Positions 24,156 to 33,173 of a DNA stretch of 57,703 nucleotides are shown here, piece after piece. The position numbers were made by a program, and so were the translations under genes. Each line of letters starts with the position of its first letter. Positions within the stretch are counted from its first letter, which is position 1. Source of the DNA: SIG607 sp045537575 (GTDB taxonomy: Bacteria; Bacillota; Clostridia; Oscillospirales; Acutalibacteraceae); the NCBI GenBank assembly GCA_045537575.1, contig JAZSPU010000005.1, forward strand, positions 1 through 57,703. The letters run 5' to 3'. Under the pieces are notes generated by a model. That model searched no databases. It was not told where the DNA came from and worked only from the letters and a program-made list of their open reading frames with translations.

Positions 24156-25631
24156 ATGAAATATTTGCTTGGAATTGACTTTGGCGGCGGTTCGTCAAAG
24201 GCAACACTTATTGATACACAGGGTACTATCGTTGCAGAAAGTTCTGCCGAATATCCTACCTATTATCCTGTACTTGGCGCTTGTGAACAATCCCCTGCGG
24301 ATTGGTGCAATGCACTTAATGAAAATATTAATGCACTACTTAAAAAAAGCGGTATTGATGCATCGGATATTCTTGCTGTTTCCATTGACTCAGCTACCCA
24401 TACGGCACTTCTTTGTGATAAAGATTATAAACCCCTTAGAAATGCTATCCATTGGACCGATACACGTTCTCGTAAACAGGCTAAATATTTAAAGGATAAC
24501 TACGGAGATTTTATATTCTCAAAAAGTTTTCATAAGCCCGATACTATCTGGACTATGCCCGAAATTCTTTGGGTTAAAGAAAATGAACCCGAAATTTTTG
24601 ATAAAATCGGTTCGGTTTTCTTCGAAAAGGATTATATCCGCTATACTTTAACGGGTGTTTATTGCACCGATTATATTGATGCTCAGGGCAGCATGCTTTT
24701 TGATTGCAATACTATGACTTGGTCAAAGGAGCTTTGTGATTTAATCGGGCTGGACGTAAATATTTTACCCGCTGTAAAAGCTCCTACCGACATTATCGGA
24801 ACGGTTACCAAAGAAGCTTCAAAGCAAACGGGACTCAAAGAGGGTACAACCGTAATTTGCGGTACTACCGACACGGTTATGGAGGTTTTTGCTTCGGGTG
24901 CAGTAAATAAAGGAGACGTTACTGTTAAACTTGCTACTGCAGGCAGAGTGTGTGTAATTACCGATAAGCCCTATCCCCATCAGCATCTTGTAAACTATTC
25001 CCATATTACTGGGGGACTTTGGTATCCCGGTACTGCTACAAAGGCGGCGGCATCCTCTTACCGTTGGTACAGAGATACCTTCGGCGGTAACTATAACGAA
25101 TTAAACGTAGGAGCCGAAAAGGTTCCCATAGGCTGTGAAGGTCTTATTTACCACCCCTATATTAACGGTGAGCTTACTCCTTACGCAGATCCGCTTCTTT
25201 GCGGAAGCTTTACGGGAATTCGCGCTACCCATACCAAAGGTCATTTTACAAGAAGTGTTCTTGAAGGTGTTGCGCTTTCACTCCTTCATTCCAAAAAGAC
25301 CTTAAAGGAAATCGGAATTGAAGTTGGTGAAAAGGGCACTATTATAGGCGGCGGCGCAAAGGGTGACCTATGGCGTCAGATAACCGCTGACTGTCTTGAT
25401 ATGGAATTAACCCTTACCGAAAGCAGTGATTCTTCTTTGGGTTCTGCTATGCTTGCAGGCGTGGCTGTGGGCGTTTTCGCTTCTGCTGAAGAAGCGGTTA
25501 AAAAGTGTATTAAGCCTATAGGCGTAACAAAGCCTATAAAGGAAAATACCGAAAAATACGAAAAACTTTTCGAAGAGTACGTAGCTATTCATGATGCTCT
25601 TGCTCCTATTTACGATAAAAGAGAAATATGA
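24156..25631 (+). CDS. FGGY-family carbohydrate kinase (xylulokinase-like)
   Basis: A 491-residue kinase of the hexokinase/actin ATPase fold. The phosphate-1 motif is LGIDFGGGSSKATL (residues 4-17), slightly unusual in having GGG in place of GTT/GTS. AVSIDSATHTALL and HWTDTRSRKQAKYL mark the substrate side, VICGTTDTVMEVFASGAV the central region, and GTIIGGGAKGDLWRQITADCLD (about 398-419) the adenosine site. It phosphorylates a sugar or ketose. The operon therefore has two kinases of different families, which suggests two phosphorylated intermediates or two entry substrates. It overlaps the Etf gene by four bases. Confidence 0.9.
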   Translation: MKYLLGIDFGGGSSKATLIDTQGTIVAESSAEYPTYYPVLGACEQSPADWCNALNENINALLKKSGIDASDILAVSIDSATHTALLCDKDYKPLRNAIHWTDTRSRKQAKYLKDNYGDFIFSKSFHKPDTIWTMPEILWVKENEPEIFDKIGSVFFEKDYIRYTLTGVYCTDYIDAQGSMLFDCNTMTWSKELCDLIGLDVNILPAVKAPTDIIGTVTKEASKQTGLKEGTTVICGTTDTVMEVFASGAVNKGDVTVKLATAGRVCVITDKPYPHQHLVNYSHITGGLWYPGTATKAAASSYRWYRDTFGGNYNELNVGAEKVPIGCEGLIYHPYINGELTPYADPLLCGSFTGIRATHTKGHFTRSVLEGVALSLLHSKKTLKEIGIEVGEKGTIIGGGAKGDLWRQITADCLDMELTLTESSDSSLGSAMLAGVAVGVFASAEEAVKKCIKPIGVTKPIKENTEKYEKLFEEYVAIHDALAPIYDKREI

Positions 25632-27016
25632 AGATATTAGTATGTGTAAAACAAGCGCAAAACGGAGAACTTAATCCCTTTGATGCGGTAGCTTATGAAG
25701 CGGCGCTAAGAATAAAGGGCGCTGATGATGAAGTAATACTTCTTAGTATGGCGCCCGAAAAGAGCAAGGAAATGCTCCTTTCTTTAACCCGCCTCGGCGC
25801 AAAAAAAGCCTATCTTTTAAATGATAGGGCTTTTGCAGGGGCTGATACTCTTGCGACGGCTTATACCTTAAGTCTTGCTGTAAAAAAAATAGAGCCTGAC
25901 CTTGTTATTTGCGGCAGACAGACTATTGACGGCGATACTGCGCAAACAGGTCCGTCTTTGGCTATAACTGCAGGACTTAATCTTATAACCAATGTTCTCG
26001 ATATTATTGAAACGAATGGCAAAATCACCTGTAAAACAAGAGACGAGGGCGCAAGGACTGTGGATTATCCTGCGCTTATTACGGTTGAACGTTTTTGCTC
26101 TCTGCGTTTTCCCTCTATACGTTCAAAGGTGGGCGAGGTTATCACTTTAAGTGCTGCTGACCTTGATGCAGATATTTCAAGATGCGGTTTAAAGGGCTCT
26201 CCTACAAAGGTGCTTAAGACCTTTGAAAATGAGGAGGGCAGAAGAAAATGCACCTTTATTACTCCCGATAAACTCCATAGCGTTATAAATGATGCGAGAG
26301 AAAAGGGAAGGGCGCGACTAAAGAAGAAAGAGCTTAGCGAAAAGAAACTTAATGAAGTGTGGATTATTGGCGAAAAGCCGCGTGAAATGGCTGAAACAAT
26401 CAGCGATAATATTCGCGTTATAGAGCCTGATACTGCAAAAAACATTGCCGATTTAATCAGAAAAGAAAATCCGTCGGTGGTGCTTTGGGCAAGTGATTCA
26501 TACAGTAAAGCTACAGCGCCTCAGGTGGCAGCTTTGCTTAAGACGGGACTTTGCGCCGACTGTACCGCCCTTGAAACCGACGGGGATAATCTTTTTATGT
26601 ACCGTCCTGCTTTTTCGGGCAATATTATTGCTAAAATTTCTTGCGAGACAAGACCTCAAATGGCAACCGTAAGAACTGTTGATACCGAGGGCGCTGATAT
26701 GATGGTCGCTTTAGGACTTGGAGCGGTACATTTTAAGGAAAAGGTTTTCACATTTGCCGAAAAATACGGCGCAGAAATGGGCGCAAGTCGCGGTGCGGTT
26801 GATGCTGACGTTATGCCCTATGAAAATCAAATAGGCCTTACGGGAAAATCTGTTAGCCCTGCAGTATATGTAGCAGTAGGTATTTCGGGCGCAGTTCACC
26901 ATATAGAAGGAATGAAGCGTTCGGGTACTGTAATTGCCATAAATAAGGACAAAGATGCTCCTATATTTGATTATGCAGATTACGGTATAATAGCGGATGC
27001 CCAAGAAATTTTGTAA
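25628..27016 (+). CDS. Electron transfer flavoprotein, fused EtfB-EtfA in one chain
   Basis: A 462-residue fusion. Residues 1-235 are EtfB-like (KILVCVKQ, LNDRAFAGADTLATAYTLSL, CGRQTIDGDTAQTGPSLA at 95-112). Residues 243-462 are EtfA-like: APQVAALLKTGLCADCTAL, MYRPAFSGNII, RPQMATVRT, ASRGAVDA, then the FAD site QIGLTGKSVSPAVYV, GISGAVHHIEGM and AINKDKDAPIFDYADYG. Separate EtfB and EtfA normally total about 580-660 residues, so the EtfA half is compact (about 220 residues). It likely takes electrons from the operon's FAD dehydrogenase by way of the FeS protein and passes them to ferredoxin, NAD or a quinone; which one is not readable. Confidence 0.88.
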   Translation: MKILVCVKQAQNGELNPFDAVAYEAALRIKGADDEVILLSMAPEKSKEMLLSLTRLGAKKAYLLNDRAFAGADTLATAYTLSLAVKKIEPDLVICGRQTIDGDTAQTGPSLAITAGLNLITNVLDIIETNGKITCKTRDEGARTVDYPALITVERFCSLRFPSIRSKVGEVITLSAADLDADISRCGLKGSPTKVLKTFENEEGRRKCTFITPDKLHSVINDAREKGRARLKKKELSEKKLNEVWIIGEKPREMAETISDNIRVIEPDTAKNIADLIRKENPSVVLWASDSYSKATAPQVAALLKTGLCADCTALETDGDNLFMYRPAFSGNIIAKISCETRPQMATVRTVDTEGADMMVALGLGAVHFKEKVFTFAEKYGAEMGASRGAVDADVMPYENQIGLTGKSVSPAVYVAVGISGAVHHIEGMKRSGTVIAINKDKDAPIFDYADYGIIADAQEIL

Positions 27017-27020
27017 ATTT

Positions 27021-27050
27021 GTACGATTTGAAAATTTTTTGTACGATTTG
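27021..27050 (+). promoter_or_regulatory. Two GTACGATTTG direct repeats upstream of the SGNH hydrolase promoter
   Basis: GTACGATTTG occurs at 27021-27030 and 27041-27050, exactly 20 bases apart (two helical turns), and the second copy ends three bases before the -35 box. This is the layout of an activator site, but no regulator is identified. Confidence 0.6.
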
Positions 27051-27053
27051 CTA

Positions 27054-27082
27054 TTGAAATAATTTTTATTTTCCTTTAAAAT
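27054..27082 (+). promoter_or_regulatory. Promoter of the SGNH hydrolase gene
   Basis: TTGAAA (27054-27059), 17-base spacer, TAAAAT (27077-27082), 21 bases before the start codon at 27104. It shows that this gene is separately transcribed from the Etf operon. Confidence 0.7.
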
Positions 27083-27103
27083 AACCTCGAAGGAGTGATA
27101 AAA

Positions 27104-27736
27104 ATGAAAAAAGTATTGTTACTCGGTGACTCTATAAGGGGCGGTTATGCTATGTCGGTAAAGGCTTCCTTAGAGGGAAAGGCTGAGGTAGTATATCCTG
27201 CTGACAGCGCACGTTTTGCGGCTTATACCTTGCGTACATTAAGTGATGACAGAGATCATTATAAAGGCGAACAAATTGACGTTATACATTGGAATTGCGG
27301 TCTTTGGGACTGTCTCCGTCAATTTGGTGAGGAGCCTAATACCCCTATTGATGTGTATGAATATTTCATTGACAGAATATGCACTCGTATGAAATTTTTG
27401 TTCCCTGAGGCGAAAATCGTTTTTGCAACCTCTACAAAGGTGCTTGAGCATAGACTGAATAAAAATATTTTCTGCCGTTATAACAGCGAAATTGACGCAT
27501 ATAACGAGGTGGCTGTAAGGGTTGTAAAAAAACACGGATTTTTGGTGGATGACCTTAATGCAGTATCTAAAGCACTTCCAGAGGAAGCACATTCCGACGG
27601 TGTTCACTACTATACAAGTATGGGAACAAAGGCATTCACAATGCAGGTAATTGAGAGCATAAAACCGCTTCTTAATATAGAAGAAGAAATTGAATATAAA
27701 GAGGTTCTCCATTCCTCAGCCGTTCACGGATTTTAA
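27104..27736 (+). CDS. SGNH/GDSL-type hydrolase
   Basis: A 210-residue esterase-fold protein. The ATG at 27104 has GAAGGAG upstream. Block I is LLLGDSIRGGY (catalytic Ser in GDSI), HWNCGLWD (about residues 65-72) supplies the oxyanion Asn, and SDGVHYYTSMGTKAF near 164-178 carries the catalytic Asp and His. No signal peptide, so it is cytoplasmic. Such enzymes remove acetyl or other acyl groups from carbohydrates, which would fit the neighbouring catabolic operon, but its own promoter and terminator make that link only positional. Confidence 0.85.
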   Translation: MKKVLLLGDSIRGGYAMSVKASLEGKAEVVYPADSARFAAYTLRTLSDDRDHYKGEQIDVIHWNCGLWDCLRQFGEEPNTPIDVYEYFIDRICTRMKFLFPEAKIVFATSTKVLEHRLNKNIFCRYNSEIDAYNEVAVRVVKKHGFLVDDLNAVSKALPEEAHSDGVHYYTSMGTKAFTMQVIESIKPLLNIEEEIEYKEVLHSSAVHGF

Positions 27737-27744
27737 AAACAAAA

Positions 27745-27780
27745 AACCCGAAGGATTAAATTCCTTCGGGTTAATTTTTT
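27745..27780. terminator. Bidirectional terminator between the SGNH hydrolase and fhs
   Basis: AACCCGAAGGA (27745-27755) pairs with TCCTTCGGGTT (27762-27772) and is flanked by A- and T-runs on both sides. It serves both converging transcription units. Confidence 0.9.
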
Positions 27781-27785
27781 TGTCT

Positions 27786-29453
27786 TTAGAACAGACCGCT
27801 GATTACTCCGTTTTCGTCAACGTCGATTTTTTCTGCGGCGGGAACCTTGGGAAGTCCAGGCATTGTCATAATGTCGCCTGTAAGAGCAACTATGAAGCCT
27901 GCGCCTGCGCTTACCTTAATATTACGAACTGTAATATCAAAGCCTGTGGGAGCGCCTAACTTTGTCATATCGTCGGAGAAGCTGTACTGTGTTTTTGCCA
28001 TACAAACGGGCATATTGGAGAAACCGAGTTCAGTCAGCTTTGCGATTTCCTTTTTAGCGGCAGGAGCAAAGATTACGTTGTCACCGCCGTAAATTCTGGT
28101 AACTATAGCGCGAATCTTATCTTCAATTGAAAGATTGTCTTCATAGCAGAAGGTGAAATCGTTATCGGTCTCACATAGACGGGCAACTTCATCAGCAAGT
28201 TCAATACCGCCCTTAGAACCTTCGGCGCAAACCTTAGAACAAATAGCCTTTATACCAAGCTTGGCGCAACTGTCAATAACAAGCTGAACTTCGGCATCGG
28301 TATCTGTGGGGAAGCGGTTAACAGCAACCACACAGGGAAGCTTATAAACGTTTTTAATGTTACTTGCGTGACGCATAAGGTTAGGCATACCCTTTTCGAG
28401 CGCTTCAAGATTTTCTTCCTTAAGGTCGGTTTTTGCAACTCCGCCGTTCATCTTAAGAGCGCGGATAGTAGCAACAAGAACAACTGCGCTGGGTTTGAGA
28501 CCACCGAAACGGCACTTGATATCAAGGAACTTTTCAGCACCGAGGTCAGCGCCAAAGCCTGCTTCGGTAATTGCATAGTCGCCCAACTTCATTGCCATTT
28601 TTGTGGCGATAATAGAGTTGCAACCGTGAGCAATGTTAGCGAAGGGGCCGCCGTGAACAAGAGCAGGAGTGCCCTCTAAGGTTTGTACAAGGTTGGGCTT
28701 TAAAGCATCCTTAAGCAGTGCGGTCATAGCGCCTTGAGCATTAAGCTGACCTGCAGTAACAGGTTTATCGTCATAGGTATAGCCTACGATAATCTTAGAG
28801 AGTCTTTCCTTTAAATCGGTAATGGAATTGGAAAGGCAAAGAACAGCCATAATTTCACTTGCTACGGTAATATCAAAGCCGTCCTCTCTGGGAACACCGT
28901 TAACCTTGCCGCCAAGACCGTCTGTTACAAAACGAAGCTGACGGTCATTCATATCAACACATCTCTTCCAGGTGATGCGTCTTACGTCAATGCCAAGAGC
29001 ATTTCCCTGATGAATGTGGTTATCGAGCATTGCGGCAAGAAGGTTGTTTGCAGCGCCGATAGCGTGGAAGTCGCCTGTAAAGTGAAGGTTAATATCTTCC
29101 ATTGGTACAACCTGAGCATATCCGCCGCCTGCAGCACCGCCCTTAACACCGAATACAGGGCCTAAAGAGGGCTCACGAAGAGCAACTACTACGTTTCTGC
29201 CGGTTGCACGCATAGCGTCGGCAAGACCTATGGTAGTAGTGGTTTTGCCTTCGCCTGCAGGGGTGGGGTTAATAGCGGTAACAAGAATAAGTTTACCGTT
29301 TTCACGGGATTCATCCTTAAGGAGTGATAAATCAATTTTTGCCTTATATTTGCCGTACTGTTCAAGTTTTTCATCAGGAATACCTGCAGTTGTGGCAATT
29401 TCAGTTATAGGACGAAGCTCGACTTCCTGAGCAATTTCAATATCGCTTTTCAT
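27786..29453 (-). CDS. fhs: Formate--tetrahydrofolate ligase
   Basis: A 555-residue ATP-dependent enzyme making 10-formyl-THF from formate and THF. The ATG at 29453 with GAGGTG upstream is preferred to a GTG three codons earlier. TPAGEGKTTTTIGL (residues about 64-77) is the nucleotide-binding loop, and REPSLGPVFGVKGGAAGGGYAQV lies near 94-116. It is the last gene of the purine operon, 12 bases after purL, which makes sense because the product feeds PurN and AICAR transformylase. It is also used in acetogenic and purinolytic metabolism. Confidence 0.96.
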   Translation of the reverse strand: MKSDIEIAQEVELRPITEIATTAGIPDEKLEQYGKYKAKIDLSLLKDESRENGKLILVTAINPTPAGEGKTTTTIGLADAMRATGRNVVVALREPSLGPVFGVKGGAAGGGYAQVVPMEDINLHFTGDFHAIGAANNLLAAMLDNHIHQGNALGIDVRRITWKRCVDMNDRQLRFVTDGLGGKVNGVPREDGFDITVASEIMAVLCLSNSITDLKERLSKIIVGYTYDDKPVTAGQLNAQGAMTALLKDALKPNLVQTLEGTPALVHGGPFANIAHGCNSIIATKMAMKLGDYAITEAGFGADLGAEKFLDIKCRFGGLKPSAVVLVATIRALKMNGGVAKTDLKEENLEALEKGMPNLMRHASNIKNVYKLPCVVAVNRFPTDTDAEVQLVIDSCAKLGIKAICSKVCAEGSKGGIELADEVARLCETDNDFTFCYEDNLSIEDKIRAIVTRIYGGDNVIFAPAAKKEIAKLTELGFSNMPVCMAKTQYSFSDDMTKLGAPTGFDITVRNIKVSAGAGFIVALTGDIMTMPGLPKVPAAEKIDVDENGVISGLF

Positions 29454-29465
29454 ATTAAGCACCTC

Positions 29466-32400
29466 TTATTTAAAGTATTTAACAGCGCTGCGGAACATAC
29501 CCATATCAAAGTTTCCGTCAACGTTTTTATAAAGTCCGTTTCCGATACGCTCGCTGTGACCCATCTTACCAAGGACTCTGCCGTCGGGACTTGTGATACC
29601 TTCAATAGCAAAGCAGGAGTTGTTGGGATTAAAGCGAATATCTGCGGTGGGATTACCGCTAAGATCAACATACTGTGTAGCAATTTGTCCGTTTTCTGCA
29701 AGTTTCTTTGCAAGTTCATCGCTAACAAGGAAACGGCCTTCACCGTGAGAAATCGGAACGGTGTAAATATCGTCAACCTGAGTTTCCATAAGCCAAGGAG
29801 ACTTGTTGGAAGCAATACGGGTTTGAACAAGACGTGACTGGTGTCTGCCAATGGTGTTATAGGTAAGGGTAGGACAGGTTTCGTCGGTGTCAATAATCTT
29901 GCCGAAAGGAACAAGACCTAACTTAACGAGAGCCTGGAAGCCGTTACAGATACCTGCCATAAGACCGTCACGGTTATTAAGAAGCTCGTTAACCTCTTCC
30001 ATAATGGCGGGGTTTCTAAAGAATGCAGTAATAAACTTACCGGAACCGTCGGGTTCGTCACCGCCTGAGAAACCGCCGGGGATAAATACTATCTGAGACT
30101 CTCTCATCTTCTTAGCAAAGGTATCAACCGAGTCAGCAACACTCTGTGCAGAAAGGTTGTTTATAACGAAGATTTCAGGCTCAGCCCCTGCGGAAGACAG
30201 AGCTTTTGCAGTATCGTATTCACAGTTAGTACCGGGGAATACGGGGATAAGCACCTTAGGACGAGCAACGCTGAATTTAGGCTTAGCATACTCTTTAGCG
30301 CTAAAGGAGAACTTCTCGGGTGCTTCGTTTTTGTGGTCAATGTTACAGGGATAAACCTTTTCAAGAACGTTTTCATAGGTTTCCTGAAGAGCGTCAAGGT
30401 CAACAACTTCGTCTTTATGAACAAGCTTTGCTTCATTAGTGGTATAACCGAGAACGGTACCGATTTCGGTGTCATCTTTAAGTTCAACTACAAAGGAAGC
30501 ATAGCTGTATGCGAAAATATCTTCAATGTTGATATAATCTGCAAATTTAAAGCCTATCTTATTACCGATAGCCATTTTCATAACAGCTTCTGCAATACCG
30601 CCGATTCCGGGGGTGTAAATTGCATTAACCTTGCCTTCATCAACAAGCTTTCTTACCTTGGCGAAAAGCTCAATAAGAGAAGCGGGATCGGGAAGGTTGT
30701 CCTTGTTATATTTGCAGGTAAGAAGAACTACCTTGCTTCCTGCTTTTTTGAATTCGGGAGAAACAATGCTTTCAACCTGCTCGGTGGTAACAGCAAAGGA
30801 AACGAGGGTAGGGGGAACGTCAATGTGCTCAAATGTACCGCTCATAGAGTCCTTACCGCCGATAGCGGCAATGCCGAGTTCCTTCTGCGCTTTGAAAGCG
30901 CCGAGAAGCGCTGCAAGAGGTTTGCCCCAACGCTTTGCATCCTTACCGGGACGCTCAAAGTATTCCTGGAAGGTAAGATAAACTTCATTAAAGGAAGCGC
31001 CGGCGGCAATAAGCTTACATACAGATTCAACAACAGCCATATAAGCGCCGTGATAGGGGCTCTTTTCGGTAATAAAGGGGTTGTAGCCCCAAGCCATAAG
31101 AGAACAGGTGTCGGTGTGGCGGTTTTCAACAGAAACCTTGTTTACCATAGCCTGAATAGGAGTTTGCTGATATTTTCCGCCAAAGGGCATAAGTACTGTA
31201 CCTGCGCCTATGGTTGAGTCGAAACGCTCACTAAGACCGCGCTTTGAACAGATATTAAGGTCACTTGCGATTTTTTCGTAATTTTCGGTGAAGGAGCCTT
31301 CGATTTTCTTGTCAAAGTTTTCAATTTTAGCGGGAGCTATATTAATATGCTTTTCAGCGCCGTTGGAATTAAGGAATTCTCTGCTGATGTTAACTATATC
31401 CTTGCCGTTCCAGTACATAACAAGTCTGGGTTCAGCCTTTACTGTTGCAACTACAGTTGCTTCAAGGTTTTCTTCATTTGCAAGAGCGATAAACTTATCA
31501 ACGTTTTCCTTTTCAACAACAACAGCCATTCTTTCCTGAGACTCACTGATTGCAAGTTCAGTACCGTCAAGACCGTCGTACTTCTTGGGAACAGCGTTAA
31601 GATTAATTTCAATACCGTCGGCAAGTTCACCGATAGCAACCGAAACACCGCCTGCGCCAAAGTCATTACAACGCTTGATAAGACGGGTAGCGTCTTTTCT
31701 TCTGAAAAGTCGCTGTAACTTTCTTTCTTCGGGAGCATTACCCTTTTGAACCTCTGCGCCGCAGCTTTCAAGAGATTCAATGGTATGAGATTTTGAAGAA
31801 CCTGTAGCACCGCCGCAACCGTCACGGCCTGTTCTGCCGCCGAGAAGTATGATAACGTCACCGTCACAGGGAACTTCGCGTCTTACGTTTTCTTCGGGAG
31901 CGGCGCCTACTACAGCACCGATTTCCATACGCTTAGCGGTATAACCGTCGTGATAAATTTCGTCAACCTGACCTGTAGCAAGTCCGATCTGGTTACCGTA
32001 GGAGCTGTATCCTGCAGCAGCGGTAGTAACTATTTTTCTCTGAGGAAGTTTACCCTCTAAGGTATCTTTACGACTTGCAAGGGGATTGCCTGCGCCAGTT
32101 ACACGCATAGCGGCATAAACGTAGCTTCTGCCTGAAAGGGGATCGCGGATAGCACCGCCTATACAGGTAGCGGCACCGCCGAAAGGTTCAATTTCGGTGG
32201 GATGATTGTGGGTTTCGTTCTTAAAGAGAAGTAACCAAGGCTCTTTTTTGCCGTCGATAGTAACGTCGATCTTAACGGTACAAGCATTGATTTCTTCGGA
32301 CTCGTCAAGTCTATCCAGCTTTCCTTGTTTCTTTAAGTATTTAGCGGCAATAGTACCTATGTCCATAAGATTTATGGGCTTGGTTCTGCCGAGTTCTTTT

Positions 32401-33158
32401 CTTACATCAAGATATTCTTCAAAGGTTTTCTGTAAAAGTTCATCCTCGAATTTAGCTTCGTCAATGGTGGTAAGGAAGGTGGTGTGACGGCAATGGTCAG
32501 ACCAATAGGTGTCAATCATTTTGATTTCGGTGATTGTGGGGTCTCTGTCCTCACTTTTAAAGTAACTCTGACAGAATTTAAGGTCGTCAAGGTCCATAGC
32601 AAGTCCGTTTTCCTTTAAGAATTCCTTAAGACCGTCTTCATCTAAAGCATTAAAGCCGTCAAGAGTGCGAACGGTGGTAGGAATTTCGTATTCACGCTTA
32701 AGGGTGGAAACTGTGCTAAGAGAAGCTTCTCTGCTTTCAACGGGGTTGATAAGATGCTTCTTGATAGCGGCTTTTTCCTCGTCACTTAAATTTCCTTCAA
32801 TAATATAAACCTTTGCAGTACGAACGTCGGGACGGTCAGCCTTTGAAATAATCTGAATACACTGTGCGGCAGAGTCAGCGCGCTGGTCAAACTGACCGGG
32901 GAGATATTCAACTGCAAAACAGAATGCACCGTCAGCATAGTTTAATTCATCATAGGTGTCATCAAGCTGAGGCTCGGAGAAAACTGTACTGATACATTTT
33001 TTGAAGAGCTCTTCTTCAATATTTTCAACGTCATAGCGGTTAAGTACTCTGACGCTTTCGGCAGATTTGATGCCTAAGAATGAGCGGATATCACCTAAAA
33101 GAGAATCAGCTTCACCGGCAAGACCTGCTTTTTTTTCTACATAAATGCGGTAAACCAT
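29466..33158 (-). CDS. purL: Phosphoribosylformylglycinamidine synthase, single-chain
   Basis: A 1230-residue enzyme for the fourth step of purine synthesis (FGAR to FGAM using glutamine and ATP). It is the large one-chain form: N-terminal PurS-like domain (residues about 1-150), two FGAM synthase halves (HNHPTEIEPFGGAATCIGGAIRD near 318-340, GGKDSMSGTF near 770-779), and a C-terminal class I glutaminase from about 965, with the nucleophile Cys in GICNGFQAL and FSGGDEPDG. Many Firmicutes use separate PurS, PurQ and PurL, so the fused form is notable but common in Clostridia. GGATGG precedes the ATG. Confidence 0.96.
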   Translation of the reverse strand: MVYRIYVEKKAGLAGEADSLLGDIRSFLGIKSAESVRVLNRYDVENIEEELFKKCISTVFSEPQLDDTYDELNYADGAFCFAVEYLPGQFDQRADSAAQCIQIISKADRPDVRTAKVYIIEGNLSDEEKAAIKKHLINPVESREASLSTVSTLKREYEIPTTVRTLDGFNALDEDGLKEFLKENGLAMDLDDLKFCQSYFKSEDRDPTITEIKMIDTYWSDHCRHTTFLTTIDEAKFEDELLQKTFEEYLDVRKELGRTKPINLMDIGTIAAKYLKKQGKLDRLDESEEINACTVKIDVTIDGKKEPWLLLFKNETHNHPTEIEPFGGAATCIGGAIRDPLSGRSYVYAAMRVTGAGNPLASRKDTLEGKLPQRKIVTTAAAGYSSYGNQIGLATGQVDEIYHDGYTAKRMEIGAVVGAAPEENVRREVPCDGDVIILLGGRTGRDGCGGATGSSKSHTIESLESCGAEVQKGNAPEERKLQRLFRRKDATRLIKRCNDFGAGGVSVAIGELADGIEINLNAVPKKYDGLDGTELAISESQERMAVVVEKENVDKFIALANEENLEATVVATVKAEPRLVMYWNGKDIVNISREFLNSNGAEKHINIAPAKIENFDKKIEGSFTENYEKIASDLNICSKRGLSERFDSTIGAGTVLMPFGGKYQQTPIQAMVNKVSVENRHTDTCSLMAWGYNPFITEKSPYHGAYMAVVESVCKLIAAGASFNEVYLTFQEYFERPGKDAKRWGKPLAALLGAFKAQKELGIAAIGGKDSMSGTFEHIDVPPTLVSFAVTTEQVESIVSPEFKKAGSKVVLLTCKYNKDNLPDPASLIELFAKVRKLVDEGKVNAIYTPGIGGIAEAVMKMAIGNKIGFKFADYINIEDIFAYSYASFVVELKDDTEIGTVLGYTTNEAKLVHKDEVVDLDALQETYENVLEKVYPCNIDHKNEAPEKFSFSAKEYAKPKFSVARPKVLIPVFPGTNCEYDTAKALSSAGAEPEIFVINNLSAQSVADSVDTFAKKMRESQIVFIPGGFSGGDEPDGSGKFITAFFRNPAIMEEVNELLNNRDGLMAGICNGFQALVKLGLVPFGKIIDTDETCPTLTYNTIGRHQSRLVQTRIASNKSPWLMETQVDDIYTVPISHGEGRFLVSDELAKKLAENGQIATQYVDLSGNPTADIRFNPNNSCFAIEGITSPDGRVLGKMGHSERIGNGLYKNVDGNFDMGMFRSAVKYFK

Positions 33159-33173
33159 AATCTATCCATCCTA

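Noticed and set aside
30333..31217. A 294-codon open frame on the plus strand opposite purL.
   Set aside because: It lies wholly antisense to the highly conserved purL, its composition is what codon use on the other strand forces, and it has no ribosome site or family motifs.
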